Assembly (NCBI GenBank): GCA_946403565.1
Contig: CAMJAJ010000004.1
Location: forward strand, 1-13,017
Direction of reading: 5' to 3'
Source: an uncultured Treponema sp.
GTDB taxonomy: Bacteria; Spirochaetota; Spirochaetia; Treponematales; Treponemataceae
DNA length: 13,017 nucleotides
Under the pieces are notes generated by a model. The model saw only the letters and a list, made by a program, of their open reading frames with translations. It did not search any database and was not told the DNA's origin. Of this stretch, positions 1-6,933 are shown one piece after another (within the stretch, counting starts at the first letter, position 1; every line of letters begins with the position of its first letter). A program made the translations under genes and the position numbers.

Positions 1-216
1 GAATACGACTTCTACGGCATGCCGCCGACCGACGACGAGGGCCACCCCATGCACGGGCTGTACCTGTTCAAGACCGGCTTCGGCGGCAGGATCGTGCACC
101 GGCCCGGCAGCTTCGACGTGCCGCTCAAGCCATTCACCTACAGCTGCTACATACTGGCGGAAAAGGCACGGGCATTCTTCTTCCGCACCATCGTAAAGAA
201 ACTAAAGGGCAGATGA
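1..216 (+). CDS. FemAB-family aminoacyltransferase, C-terminal fragment (5' end outside window)
   Basis: The reading frame is open from base 1 and ends in TGA at 214-216, giving the last 71 residues of a longer protein. The visible part starts with EYDFYGMPPTDDEGHPMHGL and continues through a FKTGFGG segment. That is the typical C-terminal end of FemA/FemB/FemX-type peptidyltransferases (GNAT-like fold), which use aminoacyl-tRNA to add amino acids to the peptidoglycan precursor's peptide. The tail is basic (KKLKGR). The N-terminal domain lies outside the window, so substrate specificity cannot be judged. The gene converges on the GH57-like gene and their 3' ends overlap by 15 bp. Family assignment is fairly sure; the exact amino acid added is unknown. 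Confidence 0.8.
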   Translation, partial: EYDFYGMPPTDDEGHPMHGLYLFKTGFGGRIVHRPGSFDVPLKPFTYSCYILAEKARAFFFRTIVKKLKGR

Positions 217-2238
217 CGGTGCCGCCGGCCCCCGCTTCCTGCTGGGGACGCCGGTCACCGAGAAGCTGATGTTCTTTTCAACCGACATTCCCGGCGGAAG
301 GTCAAGCTCCCAGAAGAAGGAGGTGAGCAGGGTCCGGGAATCCTCCCTGATGCTGCCGGAGGCATCGGGCCGCCGGAACGTGATCGTATCGGCGATGAAG
401 CCCGCGTCCTCGTTGGTCTCGAAGTTGAACTGGAGCCTGTCGTGGCCGTCCGTGACCCGCAGGGCATAGACCCCGCCGTCAGAGCGGAAGGGCTGGGAAA
501 GCTCCAGCCGCCGCGTGTCCCCGTCCTGCACGATCTCGCACGCATACTGGGAATCGGCCTTCTTGGGGAAATAGGTCTGCGCAAAGTTGGACTCCACGAC
601 GAAGATTCCCCGCAGGTCCTCGGTCCCGTCGTTCCGCAGGATGTACTGGATGGAGATGGCGTCGTCCAGCACCGTGTACTTCTTGAGCAGTTCGACAGGA
701 ATGCGGGAGGGGGAAAGGCCCACGCTGGAGGAGAAGAGGATCTCGTTGCGCTTGATGTCCAGCTTCTTCTCGTCAAAGAGCAGCCGTGCGAAGGCGTCCT
801 CACCGGCGGCGAGCGAACGGCCGTACTCGGCAAAGCGCTCGGCTGAAAAGAAGTGGTCCACGAAGAAGCCCCTCGTGTAGCCGTCGTCCCTGCCGTCAAA
901 GGCGGCCAGCCGGGAGCGGTTGGAGGCGTAGTTGTATCCCTTGGCGATGTTGTCCAGTTCCACGATCTGGGCCGCCACCCGGTTGATGACCAGGCGGAGC
1001 TTCTTCAGGCTGCAGATGTACTCGTTTATGCCGTCCCGGTTGTAGTCGTAGGAGACGATGCTGGCCCGCTGGTCAGTCCCCCGCCTGCCCTGCTTCACTT
1101 CCTGGCTCTGCCTGATCAGCTGCTCCGCCTCGTTCAGGAGCCGGAAGGCCGCCTGCCGCCGCTCCGAGGAGGCGGGCAGCCCGGAGGGGATGGCCGCGTA
1201 GTTTTCGATGCACTGCGCCTCCCAGAGCTTCTCCTTGGCAAGCTTCTTCTGCACCTTGTCGCCGCCGTGCCCCTGGGAAAGCACCATGCTTATGTACATC
1301 ATCCGGTCGTAGAGGCCGCAGCTGTCCTTGTAGCAGTTCAGGTAGTCGTATATCGTGAGGGGGAAGCGGCTCTTGTTCTCACAGGACTCGAACGCCTTGC
1401 GGGCCCAGCGGGCAAGGGTCCAGTCCATGCCGGCGGGTATGTAGGCCGGTATGAAGACCCTGGCCCCCTTGAGGTAGCTCTGGGGCAGGGTAAAGCGGAT
1501 ACCCCGGTAGCGCTCATCATCGGGATTCTGGAAATAACCCGCCACATAGGCAAAGAAGGGGGATTGGAAAAAGCGCTTGAAGGTCGCCGTACCGAAGCTG
1601 ATGGCAACGACGGGGTTTTCATCGCCGCTGACGGATTTTGCCGCAGCCTTCTGCACGCGGGCAATCCATGCGTCGGGAGACTCCCCTCCGTCAAGGTCCG
1701 GGGCCAGGGCGGAATGGATGCAGAGGACCTTCAGGCTCTTGCCCATGCAGCCGGTTATGAGCGGATAGAAGAAGCGGGAGGAGGACGGGACCAGGGTGGC
1801 GTCAAGCGCAACGTACTCCATGCCGCAGGAATTCAGGCTGGTCACGAGGGAGGAGTCCCAGACGCTCCCCGACAGGACCATACCCCTCGGGCGCTTTCCC
1901 ACCAGGGACCGCATGAGGCTGTTCATCTTCTCTATCTGCGCGCTCCTGTCTATCGGAAAAAGGAGGGGCAGGATGGGGTCATGGTATGCCCGCCCCAGGA
2001 ATTCCACCTGCCGCCTGGCATACAGCTCCCGCAGGATTTCAAGCGACTCCGGATGCTTCTTTTCCAGAAAGTTGAACAGGCCGCTTGAAAACGAAAAGGA
2101 GAACAGGAAGGACGGGTTGGCATAGAGGAACGAAAAGAGCGGCTTCAGGAGGCTGTCGTAGTCATCCTCTGGAGCGGACGCGGTGGAGGAAAGGTAGCCG
2201 TCCGAAGAAAAACAAAGGCAGATGTGCGTTTCGGCCAT
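202..2238 (-). CDS. GH57-like protein (4-alpha-glucanotransferase fold) lacking catalytic residues
   Basis: This 678-residue protein aligns by eye along its length with archaeal GH57 4-alpha-glucanotransferase (about 659 residues). Matching landmarks are QVEFLGRAYHDP (77-88, family FYEP block), the VW..xLV..L...G.EYV.LD block (126-146), KLWEAQCIENY (337-347) and a C-terminal beta-rich domain from about 455 (DHFF). The catalytic positions are changed. The family block WLTERVW reads VLSGSVW (121-127), so the nucleophile Glu is Gly124. The block carrying the acid Asp (FHDDGEKFG) reads SFGTATFKR (214-222). The N-terminal HQP motif and the WHG motif after AQC are also absent. It starts 3 bases after the rnfB stop with a weak ribosome site and is the last gene of the operon. 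No signal peptide is seen, so it is probably cytoplasmic. I expect a non-catalytic or altered function, perhaps carbohydrate binding or scaffolding. Confidence 0.75.
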   Translation of the reverse strand: MAETHICLCFSSDGYLSSTASAPEDDYDSLLKPLFSFLYANPSFLFSFSFSSGLFNFLEKKHPESLEILRELYARRQVEFLGRAYHDPILPLLFPIDRSAQIEKMNSLMRSLVGKRPRGMVLSGSVWDSSLVTSLNSCGMEYVALDATLVPSSSRFFYPLITGCMGKSLKVLCIHSALAPDLDGGESPDAWIARVQKAAAKSVSGDENPVVAISFGTATFKRFFQSPFFAYVAGYFQNPDDERYRGIRFTLPQSYLKGARVFIPAYIPAGMDWTLARWARKAFESCENKSRFPLTIYDYLNCYKDSCGLYDRMMYISMVLSQGHGGDKVQKKLAKEKLWEAQCIENYAAIPSGLPASSERRQAAFRLLNEAEQLIRQSQEVKQGRRGTDQRASIVSYDYNRDGINEYICSLKKLRLVINRVAAQIVELDNIAKGYNYASNRSRLAAFDGRDDGYTRGFFVDHFFSAERFAEYGRSLAAGEDAFARLLFDEKKLDIKRNEILFSSSVGLSPSRIPVELLKKYTVLDDAISIQYILRNDGTEDLRGIFVVESNFAQTYFPKKADSQYACEIVQDGDTRRLELSQPFRSDGGVYALRVTDGHDRLQFNFETNEDAGFIADTITFRRPDASGSIREDSRTLLTSFFWELDLPPGMSVEKNISFSVTGVPSRKRGPAAPSSAL

Positions 2239-2241
2239 GCG

Positions 2242-2859
2242 TCAGCCCCGGTTGAAAATTCCATAGAGCCTACGCCAGAAGGCATAGCTCTTGGGCCGCA
2301 GGACCTTCGCGGGAGACAGGTCCAGGCTGCCGTCGAACTGTCCGCACTTGTCCTCGTAGGAGCCGTTCAAAAGGGTATAGGCGTTGCATGACACGTCCTG
2401 GGCAAAGTCCGTAGGCACGATCCGGATCAGGTTCCTGGGGCATTTGGAAACGCACTCGCCGCATCCGTCGCAGAACACGTTCACCACGGCGGCGCCGTTC
2501 ACGATCGAGATGGCGTGCCGCGGGCATGCCTTCCTGCAGCTGCCGAGGCCGATGCAGCCGTACTTGCACTCCCCCTGGGTTTCAAACTGCGAGTCATAGA
2601 AGGCGCAGTCGAGCAGTCCGCCGTAGCCGGTGGCGTTGGGGTCCATGCCGTGCGCATGGGAGCACAGCACGACAGCCCGCTTGGAGATCTTCTCGCCCTT
2701 CAGCACAGGAAGGGTCTGGAACTCCTGCTCGGAAAAGAGCGGATTGGACGTGTTCACCTTCTGGGCGTTCAACGACGGAAGCAGGAGGTAGAAGATGAAG
2801 AACAGCACGCAGGCCACGCTGAACAGGACGAGGAGCATCATCAGGATGGAAAAGATCAT
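2242..2859 (-). CDS. rnfB: RnfB-like ferredoxin subunit without the N-terminal Fe-S domain
   Basis: This 205-residue protein has one N-terminal membrane helix (about 3-30) and then a cytoplasmic iron-sulfur part. C66 and C85 match the extra cysteines of clostridial-type RnfB. They are followed by two 4Fe-4S motifs: C98-x3-C102-x5-C108-x3-C112-P and C130-x2-C133-x2-C136-x3-C140-P. In an Rnf complex RnfB accepts electrons from reduced ferredoxin. The usual CGxCGYxxC domain (PF04060) that follows the helix is absent: residues 31-65 contain no cysteine. This makes the protein shorter than usual. The start overlaps the rnfA stop (ATGA) and has a GGAGGGG ribosome site 4 bases upstream. The electron-carrying role is supported by the motifs; coupling to ion transport is not. 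Confidence 0.85.
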   Translation of the reverse strand: MIFSILMMLLVLFSVACVLFFIFYLLLPSLNAQKVNTSNPLFSEQEFQTLPVLKGEKISKRAVVLCSHAHGMDPNATGYGGLLDCAFYDSQFETQGECKYGCIGLGSCRKACPRHAISIVNGAAVVNVFCDGCGECVSKCPRNLIRIVPTDFAQDVSCNAYTLLNGSYEDKCGQFDGSLDLSPAKVLRPKSYAFWRRLYGIFNRG

Positions 2860-3407
2860 TGTACCCCTCCAAAGAATGCGATCCTGCTGAACCAGGAGAC
2901 ATCAGCAAAATGCAGGGCCAGCAGGATGACCGAAATGCTGATGAGGACCAGCCCCAGCTTGTTGGAGAACTTCTTGCGGAGCATGTAGAGGACCACGATT
3001 GCGAACAGGAACGAGAACACGCAGAAACAGGAGATCAGCACCGCCTCCAGCACGGAGGTTCCCTCCGCAACGCCCAGCAGGACGGAAAGGATGGAGGCGG
3101 TGTATTCCGCCGTGCTCTTCTTGGTCGTGATTCTGACCACCGACTCTATGAAGATGGAGATGGTGGCGAACACGAGGACGGCAACGAGCGGGTATACCTC
3201 CGACAGGCGGACGGGTATGAGCACCTCGCTCGCCACCAGGTAGCTGATCGCCGTGGAGGAACTTACGCTGATGAACATCTTGAGCGCACCGTTGAAGAGC
3301 TTGCGGGGATGCTCGCTGATCGTCATGGCGCGGTTTATCCCCAGCCCGTACACGAACACCACGCTCGTGAAAAAGGTATAGTAAAAGAGCTCAAGCAAGG
3401 CCATCAT
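2856..3407 (-). CDS. rnfA: RnfA-like integral membrane subunit lacking both Fe-S cysteines
   Basis: This 183-residue protein with about six membrane helices follows RnfA (NqrE family) in length and helix pattern. Recognisable blocks are LGI in helix 1, VLIPVRL (62-68), IESVVRITTKKS (87-98, family EMVVRKTSP) and LLGVA (110-114). In the family a Cys in the first helix (LGLCP) and one in TNCAVLGVA bind the intramembrane iron-sulfur centre together with RnfE. Here these positions read LGINR (N25) and LSVLLGVA (S108). I place the start at 3407 because GGGAGGTG lies 6-7 bases upstream; a longer form from 3431 would overlap rnfE by 41 bases. Even so, the 5' end overlaps rnfE by 17 bases. Subunit identity rests on alignment plus operon position. 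Confidence 0.78.
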   Translation of the reverse strand: MMALLELFYYTFFTSVVFVYGLGINRAMTISEHPRKLFNGALKMFISVSSSTAISYLVASEVLIPVRLSEVYPLVAVLVFATISIFIESVVRITTKKSTAEYTASILSVLLGVAEGTSVLEAVLISCFCVFSFLFAIVVLYMLRKKFSNKLGLVLISISVILLALHFADVSWFSRIAFFGGVQ

Positions 3408-4032
3408 CTGAGACACCTCCCACCGAGTCAAGTTTCTTGCGCAGCTGCCACATCATGAAGAAGCTGAAGAACACGAGCAGCACCGCTCCCGGTATGGACG
3501 CAAGGAAAACGCCGACGTGGACGCTCTCGCGCTGGGAAAGCAGGGTCAGGCAGACCAGCCCCTTCCTGCCGGGCAGGGTGATCGTCCCGTAGCCGAACAC
3601 GTCCCGGATCAAGAAGAACACGAGCGCGACCGTGGAGAACGACAGCGACAGCCGCATGTTCTCCCGGACCTCGCCCAGGCGGTCCAATCCCGCGTCGGCC
3701 GGATGCAGGCAGGAGATGATGAAGGAGGAGACGGCCGGAAGGTATATGGCGAACGAAAGCGTCAGGGCCATAAGCGGGGAATACAGGGCGAGCAGCTGCT
3801 TGAAGATGATGCTCTCGCACAGCAGCATGGCGGCGACGAGCACGGAAAGCAGGTCGTCCAGGTGGACAAGCTCGACCAGCGCCCGGAAGAAGGTCAGGGA
3901 GAGCATCTGCACGTTGAGCAGGAGCACCAGCAGGATTCCGTAGGCAAAGCGGCCCGGGAAGGGAATGACCAAGGCGAAGGATGCCAGCATGTAGCTGAAC
4001 ACGACATCCTTCTCCATCTGATATGTCCTCAT
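3391..4032 (-). CDS. rnfE: RnfE-like integral membrane subunit lacking Fe-S cysteines
   Basis: This 213-residue membrane protein has about six helices. The C-terminal half matches RnfE (NqrD family) clearly: IRDVFGYGT (142-150, family LREIIGNGT), then VFLASIPGA (175-183) and a last helix ending in basic RKK. The N-terminal half is much more diverged. The family cysteine in LGLCP has no counterpart, since the first cysteine is C72. The block GIFIPLIVTNC reads ALYSPLMALTL (82-92), so the second cysteine is Leu92. The start overlaps the rnfG stop by 4 bases (ATGA) behind a strong AGGAGGTG site. In a normal complex RnfE and RnfA form the membrane core around a shared iron-sulfur centre; here that centre appears impossible. 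Confidence 0.75.
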   Translation of the reverse strand: MRTYQMEKDVVFSYMLASFALVIPFPGRFAYGILLVLLLNVQMLSLTFFRALVELVHLDDLLSVLVAAMLLCESIIFKQLLALYSPLMALTLSFAIYLPAVSSFIISCLHPADAGLDRLGEVRENMRLSLSFSTVALVFFLIRDVFGYGTITLPGRKGLVCLTLLSQRESVHVGVFLASIPGAVLLVFFSFFMMWQLRKKLDSVGGVSDDGLA

Positions 4033-4559
4033 TGCTGCACCTCCTCGGCAGAAGCGGAAATGATCGAAGGCAGGCGCAGGGACCAGTAGTCAAGCAGGGA
4101 ATGTTCGGTGCTGTCCAGGAGCATCCGCTCCACCCGCTTGCTCAAGGAGAGGTAGCAGAGGAAGTCCGCCCGCGCGGAAGAGCCGTCGTACAGGAACACC
4201 GCGGGAACGGGGCCGACCATCGTCGTCAGCTTTATGATGACGGCATACGAATACTTTGATCCGGACACGGTATAGGCCTGCGCGCTTACGGCGAAGGGGT
4301 TCTGCAGCTCATGCAGGCCGTCCAGCGTCACATCGCCATAGCCCCTGTCGGCAAGGGCGGCGGCAAGGCAGTCCTGCAGGCCCTTGCGGGAGGCGCCGGC
4401 CGAAAGGGCAGAAAAGGCCGCGGTCAGGGCAAAGAGGACAACGAGGAACGCAATGAAAATCCCGAACTGGACGAACTGCTTCTTGTAGGCGAGCAGCACA
4501 TCGCTCGCGCCGTTCCAGTCCTGCGAGCCGTCCGGCTCTTCATCAGCCATGTTGTTCAT
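4029..4559 (-). CDS. rnfG: RnfG-like subunit with no flavinylation motif
   Basis: This 176-residue protein has an acidic N-terminal segment of about 25 residues, one membrane helix (about 28-52), and a C-terminal domain expected outside the cytoplasm. Its place between rnfD and rnfE, its single N-terminal anchor and the segment YSYAVIIKLTTMVG (103-116), which resembles the start of the FMN-binding strand pair, point to RnfG. Known RnfG proteins carry FMN on a threonine in an SGAT-type motif near the C-terminus, preceded by an ETPGLG loop. Neither motif is present; the end reads LRLPSIISAS. The start is fixed by GGAGGTG 8 bases upstream and a 4-base ATGA overlap with rnfD. Assignment relies largely on context, so treat it as RnfG-like. 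Confidence 0.65.
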   Translation of the reverse strand: MNNMADEEPDGSQDWNGASDVLLAYKKQFVQFGIFIAFLVVLFALTAAFSALSAGASRKGLQDCLAAALADRGYGDVTLDGLHELQNPFAVSAQAYTVSGSKYSYAVIIKLTTMVGPVPAVFLYDGSSARADFLCYLSLSKRVERMLLDSTEHSLLDYWSLRLPSIISASAEEVQQ

Positions 4560-5626
4560 ACCGACTGCACCTCCTTCAGGGCATCAAGCCTGGGCTTGAC
4601 CATTTTCTTATAGAATGACCGCATGCCGCGCATCTCAAAGCCCTGTATGACGATCGAAACGAAGTTCATCACGAGCACCACAAAGACATAGCCCACCGGG
4701 GAATTCCCATAGCCCAGCACGATGTAGGAGAAGAGGCCGGCAGCAAGGCCGTAGAACAGCCTGCCCCACGCGGTGAACGGGACGGTCCCGAACCACTGGA
4801 GGATGAAGAGCGTGGAAAAGAGCACCCCGCTCGTCAGGAAGGCAAGGAAGATGTCTCCGTACAGCTGGATTCCGGCAAAGAAGGAAATCGGCACAAAGCG
4901 GACAAGGAGGCCGTAGGAAAGGCAGAAGGAGAACGGCACCAGGATCCCCAGCATGTCGCCGGAAAAAAGGACCAGCGAGGCGACAAGGTTCAGGAGGTTG
5001 AAACGGAAGGCCGGTATGGGCGAGCCGGAATCCCAGAAGAGCGTCACGTAGCCGTTGGGAATCTCCATGCCGAAGCGGCGGAACACGTTCCGGTTCAAGA
5101 AGTCCGTGACGCCCGGGTCCATCGCGGCGACGGGGAACTGCCCCTCCCGGATCAGGCTCAGGGCGGCGTTCTTCTCGCGCAGGATGGAAAGGTCAGCCAT
5201 GAAGGGCGGGAACGGACAGGCGTAGATGAAATAGGCGCCCGCGACGGCAAGGGCGACAGGGTTCACCCAGGAGGCGGCAAAGCCTTCGAAGGCATACTTG
5301 CCCAGGACCATCGCGCAGAGGCAGATCATGAAGGCGGCCAGCGGCGGATAGCTCGCCGGCAGGAGGAAGCCAACCAAGAGCCCCTGCAGCAGGGCGACCA
5401 GCAGGGTCACGGATGAAGGCCGCTTCCGCAGGCCGTACAGAAGCTCGGCAATGACCGAGGCAAGGCTGGCCGAGAGGATGACAACCAACGACGCATACGA
5501 GCGGGTCAGGAACAGCATGACGAGCTGCGGAAGCAGCAGGCAGATCATCACGGACAGCACGGTCTTGGTAGACGGCGAGACATATATGAAAGGACTTTGC
5601 AGGATTGCTTTTCGTTTCAAGCTCAT
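4556..5626 (-). CDS. rnfD: RnfD-like multi-helix membrane subunit without the flavin-attachment threonine
   Basis: This 356-residue protein has about nine or ten membrane helices and is an RnfD/NqrB-family membrane subunit. Family features in order: an SPF/SPxT start (11-20), AELLYGLRKRPSSV (60-73), GLLVGFLLPASYPP (82-95), LGKYAFEGFAASWVNPVALA (108-127, family K..GGLGQNPFNPA), a periplasmic loop, and LQWFGTVP (276-283) in place of the family's ILTDPVT. The loop that should hold the SGATPL-type covalent FMN site reads SILREKNAALSLI (147-159), with no threonine. I chose the start at 5626 because it overlaps the rnfC stop as ATGA and has AAGGAG upstream; the longer reading from 5710 would overlap rnfC by 88 bases and adds residues unlike RnfD. 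Confidence 0.85.
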   Translation of the reverse strand: MSLKRKAILQSPFIYVSPSTKTVLSVMICLLLPQLVMLFLTRSYASLVVILSASLASVIAELLYGLRKRPSSVTLLVALLQGLLVGFLLPASYPPLAAFMICLCAMVLGKYAFEGFAASWVNPVALAVAGAYFIYACPFPPFMADLSILREKNAALSLIREGQFPVAAMDPGVTDFLNRNVFRRFGMEIPNGYVTLFWDSGSPIPAFRFNLLNLVASLVLFSGDMLGILVPFSFCLSYGLLVRFVPISFFAGIQLYGDIFLAFLTSGVLFSTLFILQWFGTVPFTAWGRLFYGLAAGLFSYIVLGYGNSPVGYVFVVLVMNFVSIVIQGFEMRGMRSFYKKMVKPRLDALKEVQSV

Positions 5627-6930
5627 ACGCTCAAGGGCTCCTTGGTTAGAAGAGATATGCTTTGCGCAAGGGGTATGTGCGAAGGACAGACCGCATTGCA
5701 CAGCCTGCATCCGGAACAGAGCGACGCGCCTTCGCTGAAAAATCCGTCATCCGGAGTCGCAAAGAGCAGGGGGGCGGCAAGCACGTCGGGAAACAGCTGC
5801 TCCGGGCAGGCCCGTCTGCACCTGCCGCAGCGAATGCAGGCGGTAAAATTCTGGTTGTACAGCTCGGACCGGGGGATGAAGGTCAGCGACTTGACGTACT
5901 TCGTAATCGGCACATCAAAATCATCGAGCATCGTCCCGCCGAGCATCCCGTTCACGACGACCCGCTCCGGCTTGCTCCTGAAGCCGCCGCACTGCCTGGC
6001 CAGGTCGGCCATGGTCGTGCCGTGCTTGACCTTGAATATCGCGGAGGACCTGAGGCAGGAGCCTGAGACCTCGACAAAGCTCTCGATCAGCGGCTTGCCC
6101 AGCACGATCGCCTGGTAGACATTGAAGGCCGTCCCGGAATCGACGAACAGGGACTTCAGGTTTATATCACCGAAGAACTCGGACTGCGTGTTCCGCACGT
6201 ACTTCTTCACGGTACGGATGATGTTCTCCTTCAGTCCGCAGGGATAGTTGCTGTCGTCCACCTCCACCGTAAGGACGGCGAAATCGCTGACCAGCTGGTT
6301 CTCCACCACCGTCCCGCCGTTCTTGGGAAGCAGGAACACGATTCCGGATGCCTGCATCAGCGTCGCAAGGATGGAAGCCCCCTCCGCGACCTCCCGTATA
6401 TGGTAGCGGCCGATGAAGCTGTCCGTGCTGCGGCTGGGGTCCTCGTCAAAGAGGCGGACGACCAGGTAGCCTCCGCCCCGCCTCCGGCATTCGACGATCT
6501 GAGAGACCAAGGAGGTGGAACCGCCGAAGGTGTTCACGACGCCCTTGGCGAGCAGCAGCTTGAGCACGTCCTCGTGCCCCACGGATTTCCACTCCCGCCG
6601 TTCCTCGCTCCGTCCAAGGAAGCTGAACGAACCGGAAAGCCGTATCTCCAGTCCCTGCCCCATGCGCCCGTTCGGCAGCCGGCACTTGACGACCGCTCCC
6701 GCGACGCCCGGAACAGGAGCGTTTATGGCGGCATCATCGCGCCCGTCGTCCTTCATCGGGAAGGCGAGGAGCTGCCCCTCCATGACCGGTTCCCCCTCCT
6801 TTACCAGGCACTTGTACTTCTTGTCGGACAGCTGGTTGAACGGAACGACCAGGGTCTTCGGAAGGAAGGGGGAGAGGCTGCTTGAAAAACGGGTCTTATA
6901 TGAGAGGGCGAGCTTGCTTACGGTTTTCAT
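5623..6930 (-). CDS. rnfC: RnfC-like subunit with two 4Fe-4S clusters and an altered FMN/NADH site
   Basis: This 435-residue peripheral subunit shows the RnfC domain order. An N-terminal lipoyl-like barrel includes APVPGVAGAV (71-80). A central FMN/NADH-type domain and an SLBB-like region with DSGTAFNVYQAI (264-275) follow. Then come two 4Fe-4S motifs, C365-C368-C371-C375 and C405-C408-C411-C415, the second continuing PSHIPLAQ as in known RnfC. The glycine loop GLGGAGFP expected after residue 130 reads NTFGGSTS (133-140). The block ECEPY reads DEDPS (162-166). NADH oxidation therefore looks doubtful, although electron transfer through the clusters is possible. The gene starts 3 bases after the upstream gene's stop, with AGGAG 13 bases ahead. 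Confidence 0.88.
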   Translation of the reverse strand: MKTVSKLALSYKTRFSSSLSPFLPKTLVVPFNQLSDKKYKCLVKEGEPVMEGQLLAFPMKDDGRDDAAINAPVPGVAGAVVKCRLPNGRMGQGLEIRLSGSFSFLGRSEERREWKSVGHEDVLKLLLAKGVVNTFGGSTSLVSQIVECRRRGGGYLVVRLFDEDPSRSTDSFIGRYHIREVAEGASILATLMQASGIVFLLPKNGGTVVENQLVSDFAVLTVEVDDSNYPCGLKENIIRTVKKYVRNTQSEFFGDINLKSLFVDSGTAFNVYQAIVLGKPLIESFVEVSGSCLRSSAIFKVKHGTTMADLARQCGGFRSKPERVVVNGMLGGTMLDDFDVPITKYVKSLTFIPRSELYNQNFTACIRCGRCRRACPEQLFPDVLAAPLLFATPDDGFFSEGASLCSGCRLCNAVCPSHIPLAQSISLLTKEPLSV

Positions 6931-6933
6931 GTC

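Noticed and set aside
853..2088. 411-codon plus-strand frame opposite the GH57-like gene
   Set aside because: Antisense shadow: no domain seen, and the minus strand aligns with GH57 along its length.
5627..5710. Longer N-terminus for RnfD
   Set aside because: It would overlap rnfC by 88 bases and add residues unlike RnfD; the ATGA overlap with AAGGAG at 5626 is the better start.
2242..6930. Sodium-pumping Nqr complex
   Set aside because: The presence of an RnfB-type ferredoxin subunit, an RnfC with two 4Fe-4S motifs, and no NqrF-type flavoprotein fits Rnf rather than Nqr.
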